Positions 17,373 to 27,732 of a DNA stretch of 47,048 bases are shown in pieces. A model generated the notes under the pieces. That model made no database searches, was not told where the DNA came from, and worked only from the letters and a program-made list of their open reading frames with translations. Origin of the DNA: Deltaproteobacteria bacterium (GTDB lineage Bacteria; JAMCPX01); contig JAMCPX010000026.1 of assembly GCA_023382265.1 (NCBI GenBank), forward strand, positions 1 through 47,048, written 5' to 3'. The stretch's first letter is position 1. Every line of letters begins with the position of its first letter. The translations under genes and the position numbers were made by a program.

Positions 17373-19448
17373 GTGTTTAGTATCAATATAAGACTTAAAA
17401 TAACTTTACTCATAGCAGGAATATTATTTATACTTGAAGCCACTCAATTAATCTTTAACTGGTACGGCTTAAAATCCGGTTTCTATGATAATATTACGAA
17501 ACAGGCTGCAAGTGTTACAAGTATGGAGTCATCATATCTGTCCTATCAATTGGCAACTCAGTTCACATCCGGAACGGTTCCGCATATATCTGGAGAATCA
17601 CTATCTGAGGTAAAAAAACTCGTACAGGGGCTACAGAGCGTTTATGTCCTTACGCAGAGCGGGGAGATAATAGGTTCATACAGTGAAAACGGACGGGCTG
17701 AAATAGTTCCACAGAATGTTTTGAACTATATACAAAAAAAACATGCAGCCAAAGGTACTATCAGTGGAATGAGACACAAGTATTTTATAAATTCCATTCC
17801 AACCAATCCAGTTAGTTATGTAGCAATTGTCTTGTCTTATTCAGATCTAAGCAATGTGTTATGGAAGGATTTTAGGCATAATGTCTGGATTTCCATCATC
17901 ATCTATTTTATAGTTATCTTTATCACATACTTTTCTATATACATAATTACCAGACCTGCGCTAAAACTGCTCTCACACACAAGACAGGTTGGGAGTGGAG
18001 AATTGACGCACCTTGCGAGAATTTATTCGAATGACGAGTTTGGAATGCTAACAAAGGCTTTTAATGAAACAACTTCAAAATTAAAAGAAGTTATAATAAA
18101 AATAAAAGACGTAACAAAAGAGGTCATTGATATTTCCTCATCCCTTTCGGACACATACAATGGACTTGAAAAAAGTTATAATAAGGAGATATCGGGACTA
18201 AAACTTGCGTTTAATGCAATAAATTCCGTTATGACAGGCATAGACAATATAGCAAATACGATGGAAGGGATTGTCGGTCAATATTCTGATATTAATGCTG
18301 CATTAAACGAATTTATGAGTTCAATCGGAGAGGTTGATAATTCTACGGAAAAATTAACGGTATCTGTAGGCGACATATCCGTTTCTATTGAAGAAATAGC
18401 AAGCTCTATTAAAGAAGTATCAAATAACGCCGGTGAGCTGTCAAAATATATTGAAGAATCAACAGCATCTATGAATCAGATGCGGAGTGCGGTAAAAGAT
18501 ATAAGTGAATCTTCAATACACAGTGCAAACCTTTCGGAAACCGTTAAAAATGAAGCCATAGATGGTTTAAAATCAGCTGATGAAACATTGAAAGGTATAG
18601 GTAAGATAAAGCAGGCAACAGACGGCATCGTGGCATCCATCAATTCGCTTGTTCAGGGTTCTAATCAAATAATGGATGTACTCGATGGTATAAATCAAAT
18701 CGCGGATAAAACAAATCTTCTTGCACTTAATGCAGCGATAATAGCAAATCAGGCAGGAGAACACGGTAAAGGTTTTGCCGTAGTAGCCCAGGAGATAAAT
18801 GATCTTGCGGAAAGAACAAAACTTTCTACAACGGAAATAGACAGGATAATAAAATCCATAAATGTAGAAATGCAAAAGGCTAAAATTGCCGCTGATACAG
18901 ATATCAAATCAGTGGATGACGGAATCAATCTGACAAAAACGACACATAGTAAATTAACCATAATAAAACAAAGCTCACAGGATGCAGGAGCAATGGCTTT
19001 ATCAATAGCAAGGATGGTAAAAGAACAATCGATTGGTATAAACACTATTGCAGAAGCGCAGGAGATGATCTCAAAGGTTTCAAAACAAATACTCTCTGCA
19101 ATGAATGATCAGGTAAGCGGCACAACTCAGATCAATCAAACGATAGAGGGTATAAAACAACTGACAAATAAACTACATATAGCGACTTCTGAGCAAACAA
19201 GAACCATTCAGCAGATAACAAAAAATGCGGATACCACAATGCATTCTATTACAAGCGTTAATCAAACACTTGGTATGCAGAAGCAGGAAAACAAAACAGC
19301 AGTGGACACAATCGAGAATAGTCTTAAGATTATAGAAGAAAATATCTCTATGTTGAATCACACAAAATCTCTCCTTATAAATCTAAGAGAAAGGCTTTCA
19401 TACCTAAGTGAAGGGGTTGATTGGTTCAGGCTTGATAAGACAAATTAA
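17373..19448 (+). CDS. Methyl-accepting chemotaxis protein with non-canonical signalling tip
   Basis: A membrane chemoreceptor of 691 aa. TM1 is at about residues 8-28, an extracytoplasmic sensor domain at 30-168, TM2 at about 171-195 and a HAMP domain at about 196-250. A long coiled-coil signalling domain follows. The hairpin tip begins near residue 448 with [10 protein letters not shown] and continues [21 protein letters not shown]. The usual AIEAAR at the tip reads AIIANQ here, so the conserved Glu and Arg that contact CheA/CheW and neighbouring receptors are replaced. Start is GTG at 17373 with a strong AAGGAGGT site. The ligand is unknown, and no che genes are nearby. Confidence 0.93.
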   Translation: MFSINIRLKITLLIAGILFILEATQLIFNWYGLKSGFYDNITKQAASVTSMESSYLSYQLATQFTSGTVPHISGESLSEVKKLVQGLQSVYVLTQSGEIIGSYSENGRAEIVPQNVLNYIQKKHAAKGTISGMRHKYFINSIPTNPVSYVAIVLSYSDLSNVLWKDFRHNVWISIIIYFIVIFITYFSIYIITRPALKLLSHTRQVGSGELTHLARIYSNDEFGMLTKAFNETTSKLKEVIIKIKDVTKEVIDISSSLSDTYNGLEKSYNKEISGLKLAFNAINSVMTGIDNIANTMEGIVGQYSDINAALNEFMSSIGEVDNSTEKLTVSVGDISVSIEEIASSIKEVSNNAGELSKYIEESTASMNQMRSAVKDISESSIHSANLSETVKNEAIDGLKSADETLKGIGKIKQATDGIVASINSLVQGSNQIMDVLDGINQIADKTNLLALNAAIIANQAGEHGKGFAVVAQEINDLAERTKLSTTEIDRIIKSINVEMQKAKIAADTDIKSVDDGINLTKTTHSKLTIIKQSSQDAGAMALSIARMVKEQSIGINTIAEAQEMISKVSKQILSAMNDQVSGTTQINQTIEGIKQLTNKLHIATSEQTRTIQQITKNADTTMHSITSVNQTLGMQKQENKTAVDTIENSLKIIEENISMLNHTKSLLINLRERLSYLSEGVDWFRLDKTN

Positions 19449-19453
19449 ACATA

Positions 19454-19481
19454 TTGACTTTTACATTTTGTGTGATATAAT
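19454..19481 (+). promoter_or_regulatory. Sigma-70-like promoter of the lipoprotein gene
   Basis: TTGACT (19454-19459) and TATAAT (19476-19481) are spaced by 16 bases. A strong AAAGGAGG site and the ATG at 19518 follow. The promoter lies just after the chemoreceptor stop codon, so the next gene can be transcribed on its own. Confidence 0.78.
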
Positions 19482-19517
19482 ATAAAAATAAATCACTAAA
19501 AAAAGGAGGAAAATGTA

Positions 19518-20693
19518 ATGAAAAAGTTATTTATTATCTTAAGTGTTTTGTTTATGGGAGGAATGCTTTTCGGCTGCGGCACAACCAATCAGGCCAGTAC
19601 CCCTACCACAGCTGTTCAGCAGTATAACATTACCGGGACACTTCAGGGAACGATCATGGATGCTCTTACCGGTGCAGCCATAGGAGGCGGGAATCTTCAG
19701 TTATTTTTAATTCAAGGTACATCAACCCGCACACCGAACAAGCTGATCACGGATACTAATAATCCACTCGCTGGTGAATATGCTTTTAGCAATATTCCGG
19801 TTGATATAGTTAATGGAGATACTGTTTATCAACTTGTTGTTATCAAGCCTGGATATCAGGAGTTTGATGCTGATGTGGAATTGAGCGCCAATTCAGCCGT
19901 AGTCCCTATTGTTGATAGTGTAATTAACGAAATAGGAAATATCTATCTCTTCCCTCTCGGTTCATCTGCTGGTAATTTAACCATTTCTGTACTCGATCCT
20001 TACGGCGTACCGATCCCGAATGCAAACGTTCTCTTAAAGCAGAACGTAACCAATAACAGTACAACCGCTAATACCGGTGACAGGCTTGTTCCTTCGGGCG
20101 GGTTGTATCCGGAGTTGAATGCAACTACCAATGCAGCAGGATTGGCAACATTTAGCAGCGGAACCTTGACCCTTGGCGGTAATTACAATGCGGTGGTACC
20201 TGCCATGACATTCAATGGTGAGCAGCTTGAAACGACTCCATCTGCAGTGTTTTTCATCGGAACATCTTCAACAACTCAAGTCGTGACCATGCTGTCTGCT
20301 TATGATACGCTTTACGCAGTTTCTGCATCGAACTCGGTATCCGGACAGATTACAGCCAACGGTGTGCTTGTCATAACGTTTAACCAGCCCATTATTCTTA
20401 GCACGACTACCTTTAACGTAACGCTATCAGCCGGCTCTGGCGGTGTCCTCGGTTCGGCTACAGTAACCGGAGTTCTATCCAACAATAATACAACTCTGAC
20501 ACTTACCCCGAGTATCACAACTCCACCTACTGCAAAGGGTGCGTCTATTATCTACACATACGGCGGGAGAATAACATTGCAGAATTCGCAGAAGTTGACT
20601 CCGTATACCTTATTTACAGGCGGCGCCAATGATGTAAAAAACATAACCACCAATACAGCAGTCAGCGGTGATGTACAGTTAACGAGTTACTGA
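19518..20693 (+). CDS. Lipoprotein with carboxypeptidase-regulatory-like and Ig-like domains
   Basis: The 391-aa protein has a classical lipobox (LFGC, Cys20). The mature part starts with a low-complexity Thr/Ser/Pro linker. A domain resembling carboxypeptidase-regulatory or prealbumin-like beta-sandwiches follows (about 40-140; GTIMDALTGAAIGGGNLQL, then YAFSNIPVD). A second such domain lies near 150-240 (LTISVLDPYGVPIPNANVLL), and an SbsA-type Ig-like domain near 280-360 (NGVLVITFNQPI). No enzyme motif is visible, so it is probably a surface or periplasmic structural or adhesion protein. It has its own promoter and terminator. The gene is richer in Thr, Asn and Gly codons than its neighbours because of its composition. 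Confidence 0.82.
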   Translation: MKKLFIILSVLFMGGMLFGCGTTNQASTPTTAVQQYNITGTLQGTIMDALTGAAIGGGNLQLFLIQGTSTRTPNKLITDTNNPLAGEYAFSNIPVDIVNGDTVYQLVVIKPGYQEFDADVELSANSAVVPIVDSVINEIGNIYLFPLGSSAGNLTISVLDPYGVPIPNANVLLKQNVTNNSTTANTGDRLVPSGGLYPELNATTNAAGLATFSSGTLTLGGNYNAVVPAMTFNGEQLETTPSAVFFIGTSSTTQVVTMLSAYDTLYAVSASNSVSGQITANGVLVITFNQPIILSTTTFNVTLSAGSGGVLGSATVTGVLSNNNTTLTLTPSITTPPTAKGASIIYTYGGRITLQNSQKLTPYTLFTGGANDVKNITTNTAVSGDVQLTSY

Positions 20694-20719
20694 GAGCTAT
20701 AAGCTAAATTTTAGTATTA

Positions 20720-20748
20720 AAGCCCCGTCAAATACGGGGCTTTTTTTT
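20720..20748 (+). terminator. Rho-independent terminator of the lipoprotein gene
   Basis: A 9-bp perfect stem, AAGCCCCGT (20720-20728) with ACGGGGCTT (20734-20742), has a CAAAT loop and is followed by a run of T to 20748. It starts 27 bp after the stop codon. Confidence 0.95.
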
Positions 20749-20811
20749 ATTGAAAAATATTAATATGTCTGATAATGTAACACAAAAATAAGGGATGTGG
20801 ATGGAGGTAAT

Positions 20812-22080
20812 ATGAAACCAAATAAGTCATTAATAATTATATTACTTTTTCTGAGTTTTATGCCGCTTGATGTCTTTGCACAGCAGTTGCCACAGCATGG
20901 TCTGATGATGCTTTCCGGAAACAGGTTCCTGCGTATAGTAGATGGCGGCAGGGTTTATTCCATGATAGAATTTACCAGACAAATGCCCTTGAAGATCGAA
21001 GTGGGTGGACCGGGTAAGCTTATTGTTTATATAAAAACCGCGATATCTCAAAGATATATTGGTTTACCCGCATTCAGACTGTTCATAAAAAAGGACAGCT
21101 ATATGACAAATCAATATATGTTTCCCAAGACCACGAGATCTACCCTTTCCTTTGAAGGGATTAAAGGTTACAACCCGTCTGTAGAGGTACATTCTATACC
21201 CATTGATGTGCCTGAAGGCGTACATACCTATGAGATATACCTTTCCCAGAGCCCCTACATCGTGGGGCTTGCGAGTTTTGGGTATACGCAACTGGTTAAC
21301 AAGCGTATCCCTATAACTCATGGGAAGGGCATAGGAAATATTACACGTACAGGGCATCATGCGCACGGGTATGAAGAAAGCTATGGAAAAACTTTTTACA
21401 TAGAACCCTATTTAATGGCTGGAGAGGTATATGAACAAGGCACAAGCAGCGATTCTGTTTATGGAGGCGCGGGTGTAAACGCAGATTTTTTTATCAATAA
21501 ATATCTTGCAGTATCGGGGATGGCAAACTATACGGACTCGGCTCAAAGATATCTTACGCTGAGTAACAATATTCTGCCCACCGGTTCGGACACGTATATC
21601 GCAAATGAGCAGATCATACTCATACATGCACTGATTTCATACGCTTTTTTACACACCAGCAGAAACATCCTTATGATTGGTGCCGGATGGGGCGACCTTG
21701 AGATGATAAATGATGTGTTGCCGGATGTGAGAAATGATCCCGTTGCATCAGCACTATTTAAAGCCGCTTATCAATCGGCTCCGTTACAACAATTGGTATA
21801 TAATATAAACGGACCAGTTGTATCGGCACTACTTAAAATAGGTCTGTCTGAAAGTACAAGCCTGAGCATAAGGCCTTCTTACATGCAGGACGTATCCGGT
21901 GTATCTGCAAACACGAACCCGGTACTGGGTGCGCCCTACAACCTTTTGCTGTACCCTGTAGGACTTGCATTTAATCTATCATCCGGTGTATCCGTGGAAG
22001 TAGGCTACGATGGAAGATTTCTTGCATTTAAAGGAACAAGCAGGCTCTATAACGGAGGTTTTATTGCGGTACTGTTTTAG
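20812..22080 (+). CDS. Exported beta-barrel-like outer-membrane protein
   Basis: I start the gene at the ATG at 20812, because GGAGGT (20803-20808) sits just before it; an in-frame GTG 15 bases upstream lies before this site. The 422-aa product has a signal peptide with cleavage after DVFA (about residue 24). The N-terminal half (to about 180) has no recognised family. The C-terminal half reads as amphipathic strands (ADFFINKYLAVSGMANYTD, SVEVGYDGRFLAF) and ends in Phe (GGFIAVLF), the usual outer-membrane barrel signature. An 8-12 strand barrel fused to a periplasmic or surface domain is plausible. Function is unknown. Confidence 0.75.
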   Translation: MKPNKSLIIILLFLSFMPLDVFAQQLPQHGLMMLSGNRFLRIVDGGRVYSMIEFTRQMPLKIEVGGPGKLIVYIKTAISQRYIGLPAFRLFIKKDSYMTNQYMFPKTTRSTLSFEGIKGYNPSVEVHSIPIDVPEGVHTYEIYLSQSPYIVGLASFGYTQLVNKRIPITHGKGIGNITRTGHHAHGYEESYGKTFYIEPYLMAGEVYEQGTSSDSVYGGAGVNADFFINKYLAVSGMANYTDSAQRYLTLSNNILPTGSDTYIANEQIILIHALISYAFLHTSRNILMIGAGWGDLEMINDVLPDVRNDPVASALFKAAYQSAPLQQLVYNINGPVVSALLKIGLSESTSLSIRPSYMQDVSGVSANTNPVLGAPYNLLLYPVGLAFNLSSGVSVEVGYDGRFLAFKGTSRLYNGGFIAVLF

Positions 22081-22353
22081 ATTATTAACGGGTTTATACC
22101 ATAACATTGCAAACTGATTTTAACCCAAAAATGAGATACGAGAATTTGCCTGTTCGCTTCATACGCCAGCTTAAAAGTATGGATTGTACAATTAATTACT
22201 CAAAAAGTAGACCGGTATGAGAGTAAAGCTTGCGTCAACAGAAAACTCAAACAGCATAAGAGCTCATGCAACAATACCGGAGCACTGTAACGCTGCTGCT
22301 GAGATGGAGCTTGAAGTTGACGGATGGAACTATTAACTATATGAAGGCATGAT
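22081..22353. other. Gap before purL with a 39-codon open frame
   Basis: The only coding-like element is an ATG-started frame at 22217-22336 (+), 39 residues ending VDGWNY. It has no ribosome-binding site and resembles no family I know. It is not PurS, which is about 80 aa. The rest may hold the promoter of the purine/pyrimidine operon, but I see no clear -35/-10 pair and no purine-riboswitch-like fold. Confidence 0.4.
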
Positions 22354-24534
22354 ATGGAAAAATTAGACAGGATGCTTAAAGAACTTAATATCGCAACCAG
22401 CGAGTATAAAAAAATAGTTAAATATTTAGGCAGAGAACCCAACATTACAGAGCTCTGGATATTCTCTGCTATGTGGAGTGAACATTGCAGTTATAAAAGC
22501 TCAAAGGTTTACCTTAAAAGACTGCCCTCAACAGGTAAACAGGTTTTGATCGGCCCAGGCGAGAATGCGGGGGCTGTTTCAATAGGTAATGGGCTTGCAG
22601 TGATCTTTAAAATGGAGAGCCATAATCATCCATCATTTATTGAGCCGTACAATGGTGCTGCAACAGGTGTTGGCGGCATACTTAGAGACGTTTTTACAAT
22701 GGGTGCAAGACCTGTTGCTATACTTGATTCCCTAAGGTTCGGAGAACCCGACAATGATAAAATGAGATATCTGATAGATGGTGTTGTATCGGGTATTGCT
22801 GGATACGGTAATTGCATGGGTATCCCGACCGTCGGCGGTGAGATATACTTTGATGATTCATATAAATCCAATATCCTTGTTAATGCAATGGCGGTTGGAA
22901 TAGCTAACGTTGATCGCATATTTCTTTCAAAGGCTTACGGAGTAGGTAATCCCGTTTTTTATGTGGGTTCTAAAACAGGAAGGGACGGGATTCATGGAGC
23001 TACAATGGCTTCCGCGAGCTTTTCAGAGGAAACCGCGGAACTAAAACCAACTGTTCAGGTGGGAGATCCTTTTATGGAAAAACTGCTAATGGAGGCATGT
23101 CTTGAGCTTATGCAAACAGACCATATTGTTGCAATACAGGATATGGGTGCTGCAGGGCTTACTTCATCATCAGTGGAAATGGCCGCAAAGGGCGGTCTCG
23201 GAATTGAGATCGACCTTGACAGGGTTCCCACAAGAGAGCAAGGCATGCTTGCGCATGAGGTTATGCTTTCCGAATCACAGGAGAGGATGCTTATTATTGC
23301 AAAAAAAGGTCATGAAAAAGCGGTTGAAAAGATATTTAAGAAATGGGGGCTTGATGTCGGCATTATCGGCAAACTTATAAAATCGCCGGAGATCATAATA
23401 AAGACGGGTAATGAAATTAAGGCACAATTACCTCTTTCATCGCTTGTTGATATCTCGCCAGTCTATATAAGGTATGCAAAGATGCCTGATCACATAAGCA
23501 CTTTAAAAGATTTTTCTTATGATGAGCTTCCGGAACCCGGTGATTATAAAAAAACGTTACTCGATTTGCTTGCATCACCAAGCATAGGTAATAAAGCATG
23601 GGCGTATAAACAATACGATTACATGGTAGGCACGGATACGGTTATAAAACCCGGCGGCGGTACCGCTTTGATAAGAATAAAAGGCACAAAAAAGGGTATA
23701 GCAATAACGACCGATGGTAATGGCAGGTATACTTATCTTGACCCGTATGCCGGATCTGTCATTGCCGTATGTGAAGCTGCAAGAAATATTGCATGTGCCG
23801 GAGCAAAACCAATTGCAATTACAGATTGTCTTAATTACGGAAATCCGGAAAAACCTGAAGTTATGTGGCAGTTTATAGAATCAATAAATGGAATTGAGTC
23901 GGCCTGTATGAGATTGGGCATACCGGTCGTTAGCGGCAATGTTAGTTTTTATAATGAAACAGAGGGTAAATCCATATTTCCTACACCCGTTATTGGTATG
24001 GTGGGATTGATAGATGATGTAAATAAACGCATAACGCCTGATTTTAAGAACAACGGGGATCTCATCATTACGCTTGGCAACACCCTTGATGAGCTTGGCG
24101 GCAGTGAGTATCTTAAACTTATAACAGGTGCAATAAAGGGCAGCCCGCCCTCGATAAAACCGGAATTGGAGAATCGGATTATTGAGTTAATTCTTACAAT
24201 GAACGAATCGGGTATAGTGAAATCGGCAACCGATTGTTCTGAGGGAGGGCTTGGTGTTGCAATAGCAGAAAGCGCAATATCGGGAGATATAGGTGCAAAA
24301 ATAAAGATAAAATGGAGATACAGACCCGATATAGAATTGTTTTCCGAGACGCAACACAGGATTTTAATAACTATAGATAGGTCAGACTTAAAAAGGTTAA
24401 AGTTGATGGCGGATAAAAATAATGTGCCGTTTCAAACGATTGGGACAGTTAATGGAAAATCGCTGAGCATTGACGGCCTGTTTTCCATTCCTGTTAATGA
24501 ATTAAAAAATGTGTATAATAAAGGTTTACAATAG
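22354..24534 (+). CDS. purL: Phosphoribosylformylglycinamidine synthase subunit PurL
   Basis: PurL is the synthetase subunit of the fourth step of purine synthesis, converting FGAR to FGAM with ATP and ammonia from PurQ. At 726 aa it is the small form that needs PurS and PurQ, and neither gene is in the window. The start motif [21 protein letters not shown], the signature [23 protein letters not shown] and the repeated ATP-domain motif [17 protein letters not shown] are typical. The ATG at 22354 has AAGG close upstream. It is followed 14 bp later by purF, then pyrE, in one apparent operon. Confidence 0.97.
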   Translation: MEKLDRMLKELNIATSEYKKIVKYLGREPNITELWIFSAMWSEHCSYKSSKVYLKRLPSTGKQVLIGPGENAGAVSIGNGLAVIFKMESHNHPSFIEPYNGAATGVGGILRDVFTMGARPVAILDSLRFGEPDNDKMRYLIDGVVSGIAGYGNCMGIPTVGGEIYFDDSYKSNILVNAMAVGIANVDRIFLSKAYGVGNPVFYVGSKTGRDGIHGATMASASFSEETAELKPTVQVGDPFMEKLLMEACLELMQTDHIVAIQDMGAAGLTSSSVEMAAKGGLGIEIDLDRVPTREQGMLAHEVMLSESQERMLIIAKKGHEKAVEKIFKKWGLDVGIIGKLIKSPEIIIKTGNEIKAQLPLSSLVDISPVYIRYAKMPDHISTLKDFSYDELPEPGDYKKTLLDLLASPSIGNKAWAYKQYDYMVGTDTVIKPGGGTALIRIKGTKKGIAITTDGNGRYTYLDPYAGSVIAVCEAARNIACAGAKPIAITDCLNYGNPEKPEVMWQFIESINGIESACMRLGIPVVSGNVSFYNETEGKSIFPTPVIGMVGLIDDVNKRITPDFKNNGDLIITLGNTLDELGGSEYLKLITGAIKGSPPSIKPELENRIIELILTMNESGIVKSATDCSEGGLGVAIAESAISGDIGAKIKIKWRYRPDIELFSETQHRILITIDRSDLKRLKLMADKNNVPFQTIGTVNGKSLSIDGLFSIPVNELKNVYNKGLQ

Positions 24535-24548
24535 TATAGATTAATCTT

Positions 24549-25973
24549 ATGGATGAATTAAAAGAAGATTGCGGCGTGTTTGGTATATGGGATGATAACG
24601 ATGCAGCAAAGTTAACATATCTTGGGCTTTACGCGCTCCAGCATAGAGGGCAGGAAAGTGCAGGCATTGCCATATCAGACGGGACAAAACTTTATTCATA
24701 TAAACAGATGGGATACGTGAATGAGATTTTTAATGAGCATGTACTTGCCATGTTTCGGGGCAAAAACGCAATAGGACATGTAAGATACTCAACTTATGGT
24801 TCGAGTGATTTGAGAAATGCCCAGCCTTTTGCTGTTGAGTATAAAGCGGGCGGGCTTGCAATCGCTCATAACGGCAATATTGTAAATTATGAAACAATCA
24901 GGACAAGGCTTGAAAACGAAGGCAGTATCTTCCAATCTACAATGGATACGGAGGTTATTGTTCATCTTGTTGCCAAGTCAAACAGAGAAACTCTTCATGA
25001 AAGACTCGCCGAGGCTTTGAATGAAATACGAGGTGCGTATTCTCTTCTGGTACTTACGGAAAATGAACTCATAGCGGTGAGAGACCCATATGGATTCAGA
25101 CCGCTCGTCATCGGGACAATTAATGATAAGTTTGTCTTTGCCTCTGAAACCTGTGCCTTTGACTTGATTGGAGCAAAATATATGAGGGATGTTTTACCGG
25201 GTGAAATGATCATGGTAAACAAGAGTGGTATGCGGAGCTACAGATTTTCGGATAGAACAACAAGGGGCGCTCAATGTGTATTCGAGCACATATACTTTGC
25301 AAGACCCGATAGTATTGTATTCGGTAAAAGTGTTTATTCAATAAGGGTAGAGCTTGGTAAAATGCTTGGCAAAGAGTCGCCTGCTGATGCGGATATAATA
25401 GTACCTGTTCCAGACTCCGGTGTGCCTGCTGCAATAGGTTATGCACAGCAAACAGGGATACCGTTCCAGATGGCTTTAATAAGAAACCATTACGTCGGCA
25501 GAACATTTATTCAGCCGCAACAATCTATAAGGGACTTTAATGTCAGGGTAAAACTTAATCCCATTTCTGAGCTTATAGAAGGCAAGGAAATTGTAGTTAT
25601 AGATGATTCGATTGTAAGAGGAACAACGAGCAGAAAGCTTATAAAAATGATACGGGATGCGGGGGCAAAAAAGGTTCATTTCCGGATCAGTTCACCCCCG
25701 ATCACATCATCGTGTTATTATGGCATCGATACGCCCACTAAAGAAGAACTCATAGCAGCCAATCATGCCCTTAAAGAGATCAACGCCTTTATAGGAGCCG
25801 ATTCATTGGCGTATCTGAGCTTAGAAGGATTAAGGGCTGTTGTTAGGTACGATGCTGATAACTTTTGTTATGCATGTTTTAACGGCGATTACCCCGAGCC
25901 GTTTGAGACTTCAAAAAGGGATCACCAGTTGATTCTATTTGATGACGAGAGGAGTATGGGAAATGGACAGTGA
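24549..25973 (+). CDS. purF: Amidophosphoribosyltransferase, 4Fe-4S type
   Basis: PurF makes phosphoribosylamine from PRPP and glutamine, the first committed step of purine synthesis. The 474-aa protein has a 7-residue propeptide before the catalytic Cys8 (CGVFGIWDD). This propeptide, together with C440 and C443 in FCYACFNGDYPEP, marks the Bacillus-like iron-sulfur PurF class. The PRPP loop IVVIDDSIVRGTTS is intact near residue 355. It lies directly after purL and overlaps the pyrE start by 11 bases. No Shine-Dalgarno sequence precedes its ATG, so coupling to purL is likely. An oxygen-labile cluster fits an anaerobic lifestyle. Confidence 0.97.
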   Translation: MDELKEDCGVFGIWDDNDAAKLTYLGLYALQHRGQESAGIAISDGTKLYSYKQMGYVNEIFNEHVLAMFRGKNAIGHVRYSTYGSSDLRNAQPFAVEYKAGGLAIAHNGNIVNYETIRTRLENEGSIFQSTMDTEVIVHLVAKSNRETLHERLAEALNEIRGAYSLLVLTENELIAVRDPYGFRPLVIGTINDKFVFASETCAFDLIGAKYMRDVLPGEMIMVNKSGMRSYRFSDRTTRGAQCVFEHIYFARPDSIVFGKSVYSIRVELGKMLGKESPADADIIVPVPDSGVPAAIGYAQQTGIPFQMALIRNHYVGRTFIQPQQSIRDFNVRVKLNPISELIEGKEIVVIDDSIVRGTTSRKLIKMIRDAGAKKVHFRISSPPITSSCYYGIDTPTKEELIAANHALKEINAFIGADSLAYLSLEGLRAVVRYDADNFCYACFNGDYPEPFETSKRDHQLILFDDERSMGNGQ

Positions 25974-26517
25974 AAAACAACAGCTGCTGGCACTAATCAA
26001 AAAACTTTCTTATGAGAAAAGGGACGTTACCCTTTCTTCCGGTAAGAAAAGTAATTATTACATTGATGGTAAACAAACCACTCTTGATGGGCATGGTGCG
26101 TATCTTGTCGGAAAATTATTTCTTGATATCATAAAAAAAGAGTTCAAAGACATAAAAGCCGTCGGAGGGCTAACGCTCGGTGCAGACCCTATTACATCAG
26201 CCATAATAGTTGTAGGGTACTCGCAGGGTATGAATATGAAAGGTTTTATAGTAAGAAAAGAGGCAAAAAGTCACGGCACCGGAGCATGGATAGAAGGGAT
26301 GAAGGGCTTTGCACCAGGGGATAAAGTGGCTGTTGTTGAGGATGTTGTAACGACAGGTGAATCGGCTATAAAGGCTGTAGAAAGGGTTCAAGAAGCGGGT
26401 TTGCGTGTTACGGGAATTATTGCAATGCTTGATAGGCTTGAGGGTGGAAGAAAATACATTGAATCAAAAGGATACAGGTTATACTCCCTTTTTACAAGGG
26501 CAGACCTCAATGAATAA
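25963..26517 (+). CDS. pyrE: Orotate phosphoribosyltransferase
   Basis: PyrE joins orotate and PRPP to give OMP in pyrimidine synthesis. I chose the ATG at 25963 rather than an upstream in-frame TTG because AGAGGAG (25948-25954) lies 8 bases before it and the resulting 184 aa is normal. The N-terminal orotate-site motif LSSGKKSNYYIDGKQTT, the GGLTLGADPI loop, the Lys-rich flexible loop VRKEAKSHGTG, and the PRPP-binding VAVVEDVVTTGES are all present. The start overlaps purF and the stop overlaps the next lipoprotein gene, which suggests one transcript. Confidence 0.96.
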   Translation: MDSEKQQLLALIKKLSYEKRDVTLSSGKKSNYYIDGKQTTLDGHGAYLVGKLFLDIIKKEFKDIKAVGGLTLGADPITSAIIVVGYSQGMNMKGFIVRKEAKSHGTGAWIEGMKGFAPGDKVAVVEDVVTTGESAIKAVERVQEAGLRVTGIIAMLDRLEGGRKYIESKGYRLYSLFTRADLNE

Positions 26518-27085
26518 GAGTAGCCTTGCAATAGGTGTAGCGGCTCTATTGTTAACAGGCTGCAGTGTATTTACGAGGAGCGCTGTTTCGGATCGTTATG
26601 AAAATACTGTTTCTAAATACACAAAACACATTATGATCGAAAGAGATTTTACGGACGTTCTTTCCATTGATGTTGTATACATGAATCCTGAAATGAAAAA
26701 GGCTTTTGTAGATGAATACGCAAAGATTTACATGTTGCCGGAACAGGAGAAAATCAAGATGTTTGATGAGCAGAAGAATAATTCAGAGAAGTGGGAAGAA
26801 TTTATTCTGATAGTTTACTCGGCGCCGAACCTCGGTTCGATAAATGGTTCCGATTCTATATGGAAATTATATCTCAAAGCCGGTAAGCGTACGGAAAAAC
26901 CTGTTTATATAGACGACCTGTCTTCTCAATATAATCTGATGAAAGGCTTTTTCCCGGGTGTAGATTCATGGGATCGTTTATATCTTGTTCGTTTCAATAA
27001 GTTACAACCGCATCCGCACGATAGATTGAAGTTTGTGGTTACGGGTGTCCTCGGCAACGGGGAGGTATCGTTTAAGTATGAATAA
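26510..27085 (+). CDS. Lipoprotein of unknown family, upstream of ExbB/ExbD genes
   Basis: I place the start at the ATG at 26510, which overlaps the last codons of pyrE, because it yields a clean lipoprotein signal (MNKSSLAIGVAALLLTGC, Cys18). The upstream in-frame extension would bury that signal. The 191-aa product has charged, alternating helix and strand segments, no repeats, and no domain I recognise. It is 22 bp upstream of an ExbB/ExbD-type motor pair, so it may be an accessory envelope component of that motor. That link is inference from position only. Confidence 0.72.
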   Translation: MNKSSLAIGVAALLLTGCSVFTRSAVSDRYENTVSKYTKHIMIERDFTDVLSIDVVYMNPEMKKAFVDEYAKIYMLPEQEKIKMFDEQKNNSEKWEEFILIVYSAPNLGSINGSDSIWKLYLKAGKRTEKPVYIDDLSSQYNLMKGFFPGVDSWDRLYLVRFNKLQPHPHDRLKFVVTGVLGNGEVSFKYE

Positions 27086-27107
27086 CATGGTATTAAAGGA
27101 GGTATAA

Positions 27108-27725
27108 GTGGAGCTACTTATTAAAGGCGGTATTTTTGTTTACCTGATACTTGTTTTTTCTATATTTTCAATAGGTATATTTTTTGAGAAGTTGTGGACA
27201 CTCAGGCGTTCAAAGGTGATTCCAGATAACTTTATCCTTGCGATAGAAGGGCTTATTAAAAATGGAGACCTTGAGAAATCGATAGAGCTGTGCAAAAGGG
27301 ACGGCAGTGCTATTGCAAACATTGTGCTTGTTGCAATAAACAATATCGGTAAGGGTGAAAATACCATAAAAGAGCTTGTAGAGGCAGCAGGCAAACAGGA
27401 GATTGCAAAACTTGGCAGGTACGAAGAGGCAATATCGGCAGTAGCTGCTACAACCCCGCTGTTAGGGCTTCTTGGAACGGTATTCGGTATTATAAAGGCA
27501 TTCAAGGTTATTGCTGTCGGCGGCGTAGGCAACCCATCATTACTTGCCGTTGGTATTTCGGAAGCATTGTTTGCAACAGCATCAGGGCTTGGTGCTGCCG
27601 TTATTTCCTTTATAGCTTACAAATATATAGACGGCGTGCTTACCAAATTATCGATAGCACTTGAAGCAGACGCGGTAAAGATACTCAGTGTTATGCCGGT
27701 TAAAAATAAGGAGATAATGCCATAA
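27108..27725 (+). CDS. exbB: MotA/TolQ/ExbB proton channel family protein
   Basis: The 205-aa inner-membrane protein has the three-helix layout of the family: TM1 about 8-26, a cytoplasmic loop, TM2 107-131 and TM3 151-174. The TM2 motif AATTPLLGLLGTVFGIIKAF and TM3 motif ISEALFATASGLGAAVISF match the ExbB/TolQ signature. With ExbD it would use the proton gradient to drive a periplasmic or outer-membrane partner. The start is GTG at 27108 with a strong AAAGGAGGT. TolQ is an alternative name, but no tolA, tolB or pal follows. No TonB gene is adjacent. Confidence 0.92.
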   Translation: MELLIKGGIFVYLILVFSIFSIGIFFEKLWTLRRSKVIPDNFILAIEGLIKNGDLEKSIELCKRDGSAIANIVLVAINNIGKGENTIKELVEAAGKQEIAKLGRYEEAISAVAATTPLLGLLGTVFGIIKAFKVIAVGGVGNPSLLAVGISEALFATASGLGAAVISFIAYKYIDGVLTKLSIALEADAVKILSVMPVKNKEIMP

Positions 27726-27732
27726 ACCTTTA

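Noticed and set aside
22081-22353. Purine riboswitch before purL
   Set aside because: I could not find the paired-helix and loop-loop sequences such an element needs.
26405-26509. Upstream start for the lipoprotein, 35 codons longer
   Set aside because: It would overlap pyrE extensively and bury the lipoprotein signal.
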